The translations under genes and the position numbers were made by a program. The notes under the pieces were generated by a model. That model saw nothing but the letters and a program-made list of their open reading frames with translations, was not told where the DNA came from and made no database searches. From an uncultured Granulosicoccaceae bacterium (GTDB lineage Bacteria; Pseudomonadota; Gammaproteobacteria; Granulosicoccales; Granulosicoccaceae), in contig CALLBO010000072.1 of assembly GCA_937998875.1 (NCBI GenBank), positions 22,924-86,923 of the forward strand: a stretch of DNA of 64,000 bases, given 5' to 3'. Below are positions 34,978 through 44,585 of this stretch, one piece after another (the first letter of the stretch is position 1; each line of letters begins with the position of its first letter).

Positions 34978-37005
34978 ATGCCCGAATATCCCTACCAGAG
35001 TTTTTCAGAAATCTATCGAAATGTAACAGGTCGAGGTACTGGAAAAAATTGGCCCAAAGCTGGTAACTTAGCGCAAATGTCTGAAATTTCGCCAGAATCT
35101 CTGAATGATCTGACCATCTCGGGACTCAACCTGATTACGCAGGCCATATCGATCTACGATCAGGACCTGCAGCTGGTGCTTGCCAACCGTCGATTTCAAA
35201 CTTTGTTCAACCTGCCAGAGCGCTATGCCACAGCGGGTGCTGACTTTGCCGATACGTTGAGATATTTATCTGAAAAAGGTGAGTACGGGCCGATTGACGA
35301 CATTGAAGCCTTTGTCGGGGAAAAGGTAAACCTGGCCCGTGCCTTTGAGCCGCACTACTTTGAACGCACACGGGCCAACGATACGACCGTCTCTATCGAA
35401 GGTAATCCGCTCGGTCAGGGTGGATGGATAACCGTATACACCGACATCACGGAAATAAAAAAGCAGGAAGAGTTGTTTCAGTCCCACGCGCGCGGTCTGT
35501 CTGAAGAGCTCGGTCAACGCACAGAAGATTTGTTTCAGGCCAACCGGGCAATGGCAGCCACGGTCAGGGCGCTGGAAGCAGCCAAACAGGAGTTAACACG
35601 AAATCAGGAGCAGCTGGCGTTATTGAACACGATGACGCCTGCACATATAGCTCACGTGAACTCTGACGGTTTCTACACCCATTCCAATGGTCGACTGCAT
35701 ACAATATTGCCGGTGGTTAAAGCCGATATTGTCGGGCGCAGTTTCAAAACGGTATTGGGTGAGCATGTCTGGTCGCATGTGCGTCCGAATTTTAAAAAGG
35801 TGCTGGCAGGCGAAGCGACAGTCTCTGAATTTCGTGACGAAGACTCGGGCCGTTTCATTCGGCTTGCTATGTCACCGGATGTACAAGCAAGTGGTGAAGT
35901 AGCCGGCGCGTATATCTTATCAACTGATGTAACAGAAGAAGTTTCAGCACGAAGTGCTCTGGCTCATGCACGCAGGCGTGAACTCGCATCGCAGTTAACC
36001 AGTGGTATGGCGCATGATTTTTCAAACCTGTTAACAATAATTATGGGCCAGCAAGCGCGCCTTGCTGATATTGCCAAAGATACTAACCCGGCACTTGAAG
36101 AGATAAGCACGACGATTAAGTCTGCCGCGCAGCGCGGTGCCGAACTGATAGACAGTCTGAGTCTGATCAGGGCGCAGCGAGTGCTTGATCCGGTGAGTGT
36201 GGAAGTTGCGGCCTTTTTTGATAACGTAAAGCAGCTTGGTCGTGCAGCAGTGCCCGATTCGATGCAATTTTCGTTATCAGTTGATCTGCCGGATGATCGT
36301 TTAATTTTTGATCCGGGCTTTGCACAGGATGCTGTGTTGAATTTACTGTTGAATGCTTCTGAAGCCTGTAACGGTGAAGGTAATGTTAGTGTGTCGGTGG
36401 TAAAAACCACCTGCGGGCACATGGAAGTGTTAGTCAATGACGATGGTCCCGGTTTCAGTGAAGACGCGTTAGAGAATGCATTCGCCCCGTTTTATTCAAC
36501 CAAGTCTGGCAAGATCGGTCGCGGTATGGGGTTAACGGCAGCATTTGATTTCGCAAAGTCCTGTGGTGGCACTCTACGACTACGCAATCAGCAGCAGGGT
36601 GGTGCTTCAGTGCGATTGAAAATTCCCTACCAACCCGTTTTAGCGGCAAAGCCTGGCATGGTGTTGTTGGTAGACGACGATGACGACGTTCGTCAAACGG
36701 TCTTGTCTTACTTGCGGCGCGCCGGACATGCCGTGGTGGAAGCGAGCTCCGTTCAGGAGGCCGCTAAACTGGTTTCAATAGAAGGGCTCACGCATGTAGT
36801 CACTGACCTCGCAGTTGGTGCGTCGGGCACAGGTTTGGAAATCGCTGAGTTAACGCCACACGGTTTACCTCTGTTGATCATTACTGGTCTGCCGCAAGAT
36901 GACCCTCTGCGTCAGCGTGCTGAGGATAAGTATTGCTTGTTGTCCAAACCATTTGATTTCAGCGCGCTGGAAACAGCACTTGTGCAGGCAGAGTACAGTG
37001 ACTAA
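34978..37005 (+). CDS. cytoplasmic PAS hybrid sensor histidine kinase
   Basis: A soluble kinase of 675 residues without membrane segments. Order: PAS_7-like domain at about 45-160 (AISIYDQDLQLVLANRRFQTLF), coiled coil at 160-215, second PAS at about 215-325, HisKA with His346 in SGMAHDFSNLL, an HATPase (NLLLNASEAC, DDGPGFSEDALENAFAPFYSTK, GRGMGLTAAFDFAKSCGG), and a C-terminal receiver (VLLVDDDDDVRQTV, acceptor Asp in VVTDLAVG, Lys in LSKPFDF). The ATG at 34978 has a GGGAGG site. It overlaps the next regulator gene by eight bases and is divergent from the acid-uptake operon, so it likely senses an intracellular ligand related to the imported compound. Confidence 0.92.
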   Translation: MPEYPYQSFSEIYRNVTGRGTGKNWPKAGNLAQMSEISPESLNDLTISGLNLITQAISIYDQDLQLVLANRRFQTLFNLPERYATAGADFADTLRYLSEKGEYGPIDDIEAFVGEKVNLARAFEPHYFERTRANDTTVSIEGNPLGQGGWITVYTDITEIKKQEELFQSHARGLSEELGQRTEDLFQANRAMAATVRALEAAKQELTRNQEQLALLNTMTPAHIAHVNSDGFYTHSNGRLHTILPVVKADIVGRSFKTVLGEHVWSHVRPNFKKVLAGEATVSEFRDEDSGRFIRLAMSPDVQASGEVAGAYILSTDVTEEVSARSALAHARRRELASQLTSGMAHDFSNLLTIIMGQQARLADIAKDTNPALEEISTTIKSAAQRGAELIDSLSLIRAQRVLDPVSVEVAAFFDNVKQLGRAAVPDSMQFSLSVDLPDDRLIFDPGFAQDAVLNLLLNASEACNGEGNVSVSVVKTTCGHMEVLVNDDGPGFSEDALENAFAPFYSTKSGKIGRGMGLTAAFDFAKSCGGTLRLRNQQQGGASVRLKIPYQPVLAAKPGMVLLVDDDDDVRQTVLSYLRRAGHAVVEASSVQEAAKLVSIEGLTHVVTDLAVGASGTGLEIAELTPHGLPLLIITGLPQDDPLRQRAEDKYCLLSKPFDFSALETALVQAEYSD

Positions 37006-37702
37006 CCAACAGCAAATAGCCATTGTTGAAGATTCGCCGGAGATTCTTGAGTTACTGACCGAGAGCTTAAGTGATGCAGGTTATGAAGTTCATGGCTTCA
37101 GGCGTGCTATCGATTTTGAAAGAGCCTTGCAGCAGTTGGTACCGGACCTGTGCATTGTGGATCTGGGTTTGCCGGACAAAGACGGCCTCAATCTGGTCAG
37201 CAGTATTTCGAGTGTGGGTGATGCCGCCATACTGGTGATATCCGGTCGTGCAGCATTGCAGGATAAAATTGTTGGGCTTGAGCTAGGCGCCGATGACTAC
37301 CTGGCAAAACCCTTCGAAATGGCAGAGGTGATTGCGCGTGTCAGGGCATTAATTCGACGCAAAACACCTAATGCACCCGTACAGCACTCTACCGTATATA
37401 AATTTGCCGGATGGACGATGGACAGTTCAAAATTCGAATTGATAGATGCTGATGGTGTCGAGGTAAAGCTTAGTGCCAGTGAAGTAAACCTGCTGCAGTA
37501 TTTTCTAACCCACGCCAATCGGTTGGTCACTCGCGCGCAGCTATGTGATGATTTAAATGACCACAGTGATGAGTTTGCGTTCGACCGCGCTATAGACGTT
37601 AGAGTATCTCGCCTGCGGTCGAAACTTAGAGATCCATCTAAGAACCCCAAAATAATTAAAACGATTTATGGTGCTGGATATATTTTTATATCGGATGACT
37701 AA
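36998..37702 (+). CDS. OmpR-family response regulator
   Basis: A 234-residue regulator. The receiver has Asp55 in CIVDLGLPDKDG, Ser/Thr in LVISGRA and Lys in YLAKPFEM. The C-terminal winged helix includes LSASEVNLLQYFLTHANRLVTRAQL and DVRVSRLRSKL...IIKTIYGAGYIF. The start is GTG at 36998, overlapping the kinase stop (GTGACTAA), which implies translational coupling with the kinase as a cognate pair. The Liv/CoA-ligase operon on the other side of the kinase is the probable target. Confidence 0.93.
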   Translation: MTNQQQIAIVEDSPEILELLTESLSDAGYEVHGFRRAIDFERALQQLVPDLCIVDLGLPDKDGLNLVSSISSVGDAAILVISGRAALQDKIVGLELGADDYLAKPFEMAEVIARVRALIRRKTPNAPVQHSTVYKFAGWTMDSSKFELIDADGVEVKLSASEVNLLQYFLTHANRLVTRAQLCDDLNDHSDEFAFDRAIDVRVSRLRSKLRDPSKNPKIIKTIYGAGYIFISDD

Positions 37703-38120
37703 CAATAAGTGAGGTGGTCGCTACAGCTTGCAATAGTATGCAGTGTGGACACGCTACTTAATCTGCCCACATTATCCATCTGACAGACCTCTACAAAAAC
37801 GAATCAAAGCGACTTAGTCGCTGTTAACCGCGCTTCTGTTTTGTTTTTTGAAATCCTCTGGAGTCGGGTCAAAGCGCCATGGATGGCGCGTGAGCGCCAG
37901 CGGCACAGGGATGTGCCATTGGCGCGGCCCGACGGAGGAGGATTTCAAAAAATGCCGCAGGCACCCGAAGGGCAAAATGGCAGCAAGAAAGACTTTTTGC
38001 TTACTTTTCGGTCTTTTCAAAAAGTAAGGCCGCCGGCAGGGCATGCTAGCTCGGCAAGCAAGAGCGGTAAGCTTCCAACAGGAGGACAGGGCAACGAAGT
38101 AAGTGAAAGTTGCAGTACAT
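37703..38120. other. gene-free stretch with family B repeat
   Basis: No credible gene lies in these 418 bp. They are largely filled by the family B repeat described separately. The left part (37703-37840) shows nothing recognisable, and no clear terminator follows the response regulator. Confidence 0.6.
37841..38050 (+). repeat. family B dispersed repeat, copy 1
   Basis: About 210 bp with several short palindromes (GCGCCATGGATGGCGC, GGCACAGGGATGTGCC) and the core ATGCCGCAGGCACCCGAAGG. They are followed by a segment rich in AAAGACTTTTTGCTTACTTT. The same blocks in the same order occur on the minus strand at about 63380-63590 and on the plus strand from about 63850 to the window end. It has no coding signal. 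Confidence 0.85.
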
Positions 38121-38747
38121 CTAAACAATAGTTGCAGCTGTCGCCGCACGAAGTTCTTCTTCGCTTACACCATCTGCCAGCTCAACTATTTTTAAGCCAC
38201 CTTCGACAACATCGAGTACACCCAGGTTGGTGATGATTCGATCAACAACACCTTTACCGGTTAACGGCAGTGTACATTCCTTAAGAAGTTTGCTTTCACC
38301 GTGCTTGTTAGCGTGATCCATAATGACCACCACCCGGCCGACACCTGCCACGAGGTCCATAGCACCGCCCATCCCTTTTACCAACTTACCAGGTATCATC
38401 CAGTTGGCGAGATCTCCGTTTTCAGCAACTTCCATTGCACCGAGAATGGCCATTGCGATTTTACCACCGCGAATCATGCCGAATGACTGTGACGAATCGA
38501 AGTAAGCAGTCTGCGGGAGTTCTGTGATGGTTTGTTTACCGGCGTTGATTATATCGGCATCTATTTCCGCTTCTGTGGGGAAAGGTCCCATGCCAAGCAT
38601 ACCGTTTTCTGATTGCAGAGTGACCTCTACGCCATCCGGAATGTAGTTAGACACCAGGGTTGGAATGCCAATGCCTAAGTTGACGTACCAGCCATCTTGC
38701 AGTTCCTGGCCTGCACGCGCAGCCATTTGGTTTCGGTCCCATGCCAT
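38121..38747 (-). CDS. 3-oxoacid CoA-transferase subunit B
   Basis: Catalytic subunit of a succinyl-CoA:3-oxoacid (SCOT/AtoA-like) CoA-transferase, moving CoA between an acyl-CoA and a free 3-oxoacid. It has 208 residues with [14 protein letters not shown], the catalytic Glu in [14 protein letters not shown], and [15 protein letters not shown]. The upstream subunit A gene ends three bases before its ATG, so the two form one translation unit. It may serve acetoacetate or beta-ketoadipate use; the window does not decide. Confidence 0.93.
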   Translation of the reverse strand: MAWDRNQMAARAGQELQDGWYVNLGIGIPTLVSNYIPDGVEVTLQSENGMLGMGPFPTEAEIDADIINAGKQTITELPQTAYFDSSQSFGMIRGGKIAMAILGAMEVAENGDLANWMIPGKLVKGMGGAMDLVAGVGRVVVIMDHANKHGESKLLKECTLPLTGKGVVDRIITNLGVLDVVEGGLKIVELADGVSEEELRAATAATIV

Positions 38748-38750
38748 GAC

Positions 38751-39446
38751 TCAGGCCTCCTGTACGGTGCGTTGTTCGATGCGCTTTTCGTGCTCACCTT
38801 GAAACAAGCGATGCACGTAGATACCTGGCAGATGGATATTGTCAGGGTCGAGTGTGCCTGTCTCAACGATCTCTTCAACTTCTACCACGCAAACTTTGCC
38901 ACACATAGCGGCAGGTGGATTGAAATTACGGGCAGCTTTTCTAAATACCAGATTGCCGGTCGGGTCAGCCTTCCACGCTTTGACGATGGCAAGGTCGGCA
39001 AAGATTCCTTCTTCGAGAATATAGGTCTCACCATTGAACTCTTTGTGCTCTTTGCCTTCAGCGATGACTGTACCTACACCGGTTTTGGTATAGAAGCCCG
39101 GGATGCCGCAGCCGGCTGAGCGCATGCGTTCAGCAAGCGTGCCTTGCGGGTTAAACTCAAGCTCAAGTTCGCCGGCCAGATACTGCCGCATAAACTCTGC
39201 ATTCTCTCCGACATAGGAGCTAATCATTTTTTTAACCTGTCTGCTTTCCAGCAGAATGCCAATGCCAAAACCGTCTACACCGGCATTATTGGAGACAAAA
39301 GTTAAGTCTTTTGTTCCGGCGTCTTTAATCCCCTGGATCGATAGCTCAGGAATGCCGCAGAGGCCAAATCCACCTGATGCGATCAGCATTCCGTCTTGCA
39401 GCAGACCGTCAAGCGCATGTGCTGCGTTGTCGTAAACCTTATTCAT
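38751..39446 (-). CDS. 3-oxoacid CoA-transferase subunit A
   Basis: CoA-binding subunit of the same enzyme, 231 residues from the ATG at 39446 (MNKVYDNAAHALDG). Family segments: MLIASGGFGLCGIPE (oxyanion-loop GGFGLxGIPE), VSNNAGVDGFGIGILL, ELEFNPQGTLAERMRSAG, GIPGFYTKTGVGT and AARNFNPPAAM. The frame extends 24 codons upstream but that leader lacks family similarity. It is first of the two-gene operon, with about 260 bp upstream showing no other gene. Confidence 0.93.
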   Translation of the reverse strand: MNKVYDNAAHALDGLLQDGMLIASGGFGLCGIPELSIQGIKDAGTKDLTFVSNNAGVDGFGIGILLESRQVKKMISSYVGENAEFMRQYLAGELELEFNPQGTLAERMRSAGCGIPGFYTKTGVGTVIAEGKEHKEFNGETYILEEGIFADLAIVKAWKADPTGNLVFRKAARNFNPPAAMCGKVCVVEVEEIVETGTLDPDNIHLPGIYVHRLFQGEHEKRIEQRTVQEA

Positions 39447-39705
39447 ATGTGTAAACCAAAGAGCTAGTTCGAGGTGGTTCTGCTTGTTGCCCTTGTTGAT
39501 GTTACGGAGCGGGCACACTGCTTTCGTAACACTACAAACCTGTAGGCGGGCTCTGACAGACCACCTTAATCATCACAAACCAGCGCACAATAATCAAACT
39601 AAATTGACTATTTCAAAGTTAATCGAGGGCAGGTACTGTCGAAAAGTTGAGATTTTGCATTTCCACCGGAAATCCAAGGATGGATTGGGTGTTAAGGATT
39701 ACTGC

Positions 39706-40992
39706 CTAAAAGAAGTAACTGAAATCAACCTGCAGGAAGCTTTCTTTCTCAAATGCGTTTAAGACAGTATCGTCTTTGGTGTTGAGAAATTTCTGCCCGA
39801 GAATCTTTAAACGATAGGATTCAAACAATCGAGTGCTGGCTTCAAATGAGATTGTAGTCGCGCCTTGATCCAGGTCTTGCACTATGCCAAACAATGCATC
39901 ACTTGATGCTGCATCGTTAAATGCAAACCGAAAACCTGCCAGTAAATCGTTTTGAAACGGCTGATTGCTGTCGTTACCGCGCTGATCCCATAGATATTCA
40001 AGCACTAAGCCCAGATCCATGCGGTCGTTGCAGGCCAGCTTTTTAAACGGATTGCGGGTTTCGGACGTACACCAGCTGCCGGGTATCTTTTCATTTTCCT
40101 GTACGGGTGAAAGAAAGCCAACCAGGGTGTATTCGACGCCAGTGACGGTTTCTACGTGAGATTCTATCTCGTCACCGGATTGGTGAATAGTTTCTGTTTT
40201 TATAGCAAGATCTCCATAGAGACCTTGTGCGTCAATTCCCACCTGTTTAAGCAATGGGTACCTTGGTGCAAGCACAGCGCTGTTGTCAGTAACAACAGGA
40301 ATTAAGGAAGGGTTTCTGGATGTGCCATCAAAGTAGTGCAACCCGATATCCCACGCATCAAAGCTGTTGGTCCACCTTAACGCATAACCTATGTGATCAC
40401 TGCCTTCGCTGGATTCGTAGGTTGTCAGGTCAGGATTAACGGTGATGCCGGGGTAGGGTCGGCCGTTTTCACCGATAAACGTTCGCTCTTCAAACTTTGG
40501 CAGCAGATAAGCCTCAAACTCGCCATAGCTATCTGTGAACCATTTAAGGTTAAGCATCAGTTGCCCCAGTTTTTCCTCTCCGGTGAAGTCTTCGACTGAG
40601 TCAGTTTGATTGATGATGTCAACCGGATTACGTGACTCGGTGACTCCCCAGAAAACAGCGCCAAGGCCGGCGTTAAACTCCCAGGTTTCGCCCGTTGTTG
40701 AAAGCAGGAGTTCTCGAACTCCTGCACGTGTACGTTCATCATCTTGTTGGTCCCAACGCACAAACGGATGGACCGTTAATCGGATATTGTCTGCAAGGTC
40801 CTGTGTCAGTTCTACGTCTGCGGCTATAGACGTGTTGAGCTTCCAGTTCTTTGCACCGGTTGAATAAGCAGGGAACCAGGTTAGCTCGGACGATACATTG
40901 CCGCGCCAGTCCAGCGCGCTCGCGCTGGTGCTGGCAAGCGTCGCTGCAATGGCGAACGCTGGTACAGCGGTAAAAAAGAAGGATTTTTGCAT
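39706..40992 (-). CDS. putative outer-membrane beta-barrel protein
   Basis: A 428-residue protein with signal peptide (FFFTAVPAFAIAATLASTSASA) and many alternating aromatic strands (WRGNVSSELTWFPAY, IRLTVHPFVRW, DAWDIGLHYFDG, FEASTRLF). It ends in DFSYFF; a terminal Phe is the usual outer-membrane barrel signal. It resembles DUF1302-type or related hypothetical barrels, without a sure family. It is the third gene of a minus-strand operon after an RND transporter and a LolA-like protein, 43 bp from the latter. It may provide the outer-membrane part of a transport path, by inference. Confidence 0.82.
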   Translation of the reverse strand: MQKSFFFTAVPAFAIAATLASTSASALDWRGNVSSELTWFPAYSTGAKNWKLNTSIAADVELTQDLADNIRLTVHPFVRWDQQDDERTRAGVRELLLSTTGETWEFNAGLGAVFWGVTESRNPVDIINQTDSVEDFTGEEKLGQLMLNLKWFTDSYGEFEAYLLPKFEERTFIGENGRPYPGITVNPDLTTYESSEGSDHIGYALRWTNSFDAWDIGLHYFDGTSRNPSLIPVVTDNSAVLAPRYPLLKQVGIDAQGLYGDLAIKTETIHQSGDEIESHVETVTGVEYTLVGFLSPVQENEKIPGSWCTSETRNPFKKLACNDRMDLGLVLEYLWDQRGNDSNQPFQNDLLAGFRFAFNDAASSDALFGIVQDLDQGATTISFEASTRLFESYRLKILGQKFLNTKDDTVLNAFEKESFLQVDFSYFF

Positions 40993-41035
40993 GCGAATTA
41001 GCTGCTTATAATTCCGTGTTTTTTTTTGTTGTTTT

Positions 41036-41818
41036 TTATTTCTGCTTCTTCAGGGCATTTTTAGAAAAGTCTGATGACTTGAGCCCGGTCTGAAACTGGT
41101 AGCCGGAGAACTCGAGGGTTGTTGACTTGCCGGACTGATGGTTTGTCATCTCGAGTTTGGCGGCGCGCCAGAACTTATCCAGGTATTGTGTGAAATCCGA
41201 TGCCTCGAGGGTTTTCAGCAATGAGTCTTTGCGATCATAGAACTCGATCTTCAGTGCCAGGTAGCGATCCTGCTCTATCCAGACAACCTGTTTTTTGTAA
41301 CCACTGTTTTTATCTGTCGGGTAGCGTTCCACCACGAAAGTCGGCACTGAGTTTATCTCTTCATCACGCAAGTACTTGTAAGTGTATTTGTCCACCTCTT
41401 GAGAGCCGATATCTTCAAACGCAAACTCGCTGCCCATGAAAGGCCCGGATTTATTTTTGGAAGAAATGCGCTTCACGCGTTTTAAAGCAGGTAGGTAGAG
41501 CCACTGTTCATCGGGTTTGTCACTGTGAGACCAGGTAAGGCTGGTAGTGCCTTTAACATCAGCTGGTTCATCAAAAATAGATAAGCTCTTATCGCCATCA
41601 CCTTCTACTTCAAGGCTCTTAATGCGTACGTTGCGCACACTCTCTTTACCGGCACGGTTGCGTAAAATCATTTTCATGTTAGCGGTACTGTCAACATAAC
41701 CCTGATCGCGTGCGTCGCCTTCTACGGCGATGGCAAGTCCGCGTTCCTCCGGTGTTTGTGCCAAAAGAGCAGGGGCTAGGGCTAGCATTGCGCCAAGGCT
41801 CAGTGTTCTAAGTAACAT
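41036..41818 (-). CDS. outer membrane lipoprotein-sorting (LolA-like) protein
   Basis: A 260-residue periplasmic protein with signal peptide MLLRTLSLGAMLALAPALLAQ. The core matches the large LolA/LolB-fold COG2834-like group: NMKMILRNRAGKES, DEQWLYLPALKRVKRISSKNKSGPFMGSEFAFEDI, KKQVVWIEQDRYLALKIEFYD and TTLEFSGYQF. Such proteins carry a hydrophobic groove and are typically paired with MMPL transporters. Here it lies 44 bp after an MMPL gene. A role in moving lipid between membranes is likely but the lipid is unknown. Confidence 0.88.
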   Translation of the reverse strand: MLLRTLSLGAMLALAPALLAQTPEERGLAIAVEGDARDQGYVDSTANMKMILRNRAGKESVRNVRIKSLEVEGDGDKSLSIFDEPADVKGTTSLTWSHSDKPDEQWLYLPALKRVKRISSKNKSGPFMGSEFAFEDIGSQEVDKYTYKYLRDEEINSVPTFVVERYPTDKNSGYKKQVVWIEQDRYLALKIEFYDRKDSLLKTLEASDFTQYLDKFWRAAKLEMTNHQSGKSTTLEFSGYQFQTGLKSSDFSKNALKKQK

Positions 41819-41862
41819 AACGGTGCTTCCTTAATTTAACGGGTAATCAGTTTTCCAGTTGT

Positions 41863-44187
41863 TCAGGTGGCAGGCACAACCGCTCCATCGGTCAGGTCGT
41901 CCTGTTTTCCTTTGTCTAACCAGATTAACAGCGCGGGCAGGAACAGAAAATCGATGAACAAGGCGAGGCAAATGGTGATTGCTGTCATCAAGCCCATATC
42001 TGCATTGAGTGAGAAGCTTGATTGCGCCAGGATCATGAATCCTGCGGTCAATATAATAGTGGTGATCAGGAGCGCTTCACCAACGGTGGTAAACGCGTAG
42101 CGAATGGCGGCCTCGGTACCCAGCCCCTGTTCGCGTTTGGCGCGCAGATATTTACTTAAAAAATGGATGGTGTCGTCCACCACAATACCCAGTGTCATTG
42201 CAATCACTACCGATACTGACAAGCCTACCTGGCCATTAAAAATTGCCCAGATGCCAAAGGCCATGCCTGCCGGTACCAGGTTGGGTATCAGGCTGAGCAG
42301 ACCGTACTTAACAGACCGGAGCGATACAAGAAGAATCAATGATATCAGCACCAGTGCGATGACGGTGCCAGTAAGCATACTGTTAATGTTCCGCTTTGAG
42401 ATATGACTGAACATAATAGTCGGGCTTGATCCGGCGCTTTCAAGGTCTGGCGTGTTGTTAGTCATCCACTCTTGCGCGCGGTTTTCGAAAGCAAGTGTAT
42501 CTTTGGTGGACAGATTCCTTAATGTCGCGGTTAACCGGGTTGCAGATTTGTCGATATTGATCTGATTGTTCAGATCGAGGCCGTAAGGCAGCGACATTTC
42601 ATATAGCAGCAGATACTGCGCGGCCAGTTCTTTGTCTTCCGGTAATTTGTAGTAAGCCTCATCGTCGCCATGCATGTTTTTGTTGAGTCGCCGGAAAGTT
42701 TCACTGACCGAGTTGACATGCAGCACCTCGGGTTGCTCCTCTAACCATTGTTCGAAGGCTTCGAGCTGATTAAGGTATTCGGGTGTATTGATGCCGCTCT
42801 CGATTTGGGAATCGAGTGAATAATCGACAAAATACATGCCTGTCAGCTTCTCGCCAATCTGATCTGTATCCTGCCGAAACTCGATAGAGTCATCAAAGTA
42901 TTTAACGAACTCATCATTGAGCTCGTTGCGCGGTATCATCGCGATCAGGCCGACGATTAACAAGCCAACCACCGGAAATAAAACCTTTCGATAGTTGATC
43001 GAAAAGTTGGCAAGCTTTTCCATGAAACCCGCTTTTTCCCGGCTCCTGACCGCGGGTGCTTTGATCGGCAAAACGGCTGTTAATGCGGGCAGGAAGAAAA
43101 TGGATAAAAGAAAGGCGTAAAAAACTCCTATAGCGGTGATGGTTCCCAGATCGTGAAATGGTGGTGAGTCACTAAAATTCATACTCAGGAATCCGATCGC
43201 CGTGGTAACTGAAGTCAGAAAAATCGGGTTGAAGTTGACCCTGATACTCTCACGGATAGAACTGAACTTGTCTTTGCCTGAGCGTAGCTGCTGGAAAAAC
43301 GTCACCAGATAGTGAACACAGTCTGCGACTGCAAGCGTCAGTATTAGTGTTGGTGCATTGGCCGACGGCGGAGTGAGTACGATTCCCATCCAGCCGGCTG
43401 TCCCCATGGCAGCGGCGATGGACATTAACATTACGGCAAGCGCACCCACGGTTCCCCAAAAGCTTCGTGTCAGTAACATAAAGCCCAGCAGGATGATGGC
43501 AAATGCGGTGGGAATAAGCGTTTTTATATCTCGCATGGAAGATTCTGCAAAAGCTTTGTTCATCGGCACCACGCCGGTTCGGGTGGTTTCGATATTCGGG
43601 TACTTGCTCTCGATGTCTGCAAGCACTGCGTCGAGATAGTCCATGATCTCAAACGGAACCTTATCTGCGTTCTCGGTTGGCAACTCGAAACTGATGTTGA
43701 CGCCGGTCACGTCTGCGGCGGGTGACAGTAGTCGGTTCACCAGCAGTGGCTGAGCCATTGCAGTATCCTGAATCTTCGAGAGTTCTTCTTCTGACAAAGA
43801 TGCGGGGTCTTCAATCAGATCCTCGACCGTCAGGTCATCTTCCTCCGCATAGGTGTATTGAAAGTTGCTCAGCGAGTCCACGCGAGTAGAGTAGGGTGTG
43901 CTCCAGGCGGCGTCGGTCAGTTCTGTTATTGCCTGCAAGGTTTCTGTCGAAAAGACCACGCCGTCCTTTGGCTCAAGCATAATCAGCGCATTGTCATTCT
44001 TGGTGTAGATATCCTGCAGATTTTTAAACGCTGCCAGCTGCGGGTTTGATTCACCAAAAAAAACTTCATAGTCGTTGGTTAATGACAGGAATCTGCCACC
44101 CGACGCGAGTGCGCCTACTACCAAAAGTGAGATAAGAAGAGCGAGCCAGCGGAACCTGACGATCCAGTGGGCGTATCTTTCGAGCAT
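41863..44187 (-). CDS. RND/MMPL family transporter
   Basis: A 774-residue inner-membrane protein with 12 predicted helices in two halves and two large periplasmic loops (about 35-205 and 420-605). MMPL features include the helix LLTRSFWGTVGALAVMLMSIAAAMGTAG and the Asp-containing helix-4 segments TLAVADCVHYLVTFF and ALGIVVDDTIHFLSKYLR (proton relay). It is first in the operon with the LolA-like and barrel genes. This architecture (permease, periplasmic carrier, outer-membrane barrel) suggests a lipid or hydrophobic-molecule export system similar in logic to hopanoid transporter HpnN. Confidence 0.9.
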   Translation of the reverse strand: MLERYAHWIVRFRWLALLISLLVVGALASGGRFLSLTNDYEVFFGESNPQLAAFKNLQDIYTKNDNALIMLEPKDGVVFSTETLQAITELTDAAWSTPYSTRVDSLSNFQYTYAEEDDLTVEDLIEDPASLSEEELSKIQDTAMAQPLLVNRLLSPAADVTGVNISFELPTENADKVPFEIMDYLDAVLADIESKYPNIETTRTGVVPMNKAFAESSMRDIKTLIPTAFAIILLGFMLLTRSFWGTVGALAVMLMSIAAAMGTAGWMGIVLTPPSANAPTLILTLAVADCVHYLVTFFQQLRSGKDKFSSIRESIRVNFNPIFLTSVTTAIGFLSMNFSDSPPFHDLGTITAIGVFYAFLLSIFFLPALTAVLPIKAPAVRSREKAGFMEKLANFSINYRKVLFPVVGLLIVGLIAMIPRNELNDEFVKYFDDSIEFRQDTDQIGEKLTGMYFVDYSLDSQIESGINTPEYLNQLEAFEQWLEEQPEVLHVNSVSETFRRLNKNMHGDDEAYYKLPEDKELAAQYLLLYEMSLPYGLDLNNQINIDKSATRLTATLRNLSTKDTLAFENRAQEWMTNNTPDLESAGSSPTIMFSHISKRNINSMLTGTVIALVLISLILLVSLRSVKYGLLSLIPNLVPAGMAFGIWAIFNGQVGLSVSVVIAMTLGIVVDDTIHFLSKYLRAKREQGLGTEAAIRYAFTTVGEALLITTIILTAGFMILAQSSFSLNADMGLMTAITICLALFIDFLFLPALLIWLDKGKQDDLTDGAVVPAT

Positions 44188-44585
44188 TGCGAATCCGTGC
44201 GAGTAAAAGAATTTAAGAGATTGTACCGGACAAAGCCGGTCCTGTGACGTCCGTGAGCATGCTTGGGGCAGGATAACTATCGTGTGAATCCGGTGTGATC
44301 AGATAGTGGTGGAGCGTGCTTGCGGGAGAAATGAATTTTCTCACGCCATAAATAGGTAAACAGATTGCCTGCTTTGGTTCCGGCGCGGATGTGTTGGATT
44401 GTGCTGCCGGACAACCTCCAGCCCGGACTATTCACGAAATCAACGGCTTCACTTGATCTTTGGTTCCACAGCAAATTTTTTCTTTTGCAGATATTAATAA
44501 GTATATTCGGCGCAAGAAAGAGATTCGCTGTGAAAACGAATCTCTGCACGATATGTTCGCCGCTTCGCGAAGAATCTGGGCTAGC
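44188..44585. other. gene-free stretch
   Basis: About 400 bp between the RND gene start and the end of the GGDEF-EAL gene. The short open frames here have no ribosome binding sites or family features. It presumably holds the promoter for the RND operon. I see no repeat and no confident hairpin. Confidence 0.45.

Noticed and set aside
44277..44549. Open frames in the gap after the GGDEF-EAL gene
   Set aside because: They lack ribosome binding sites and domain features, and they overlap on both strands.
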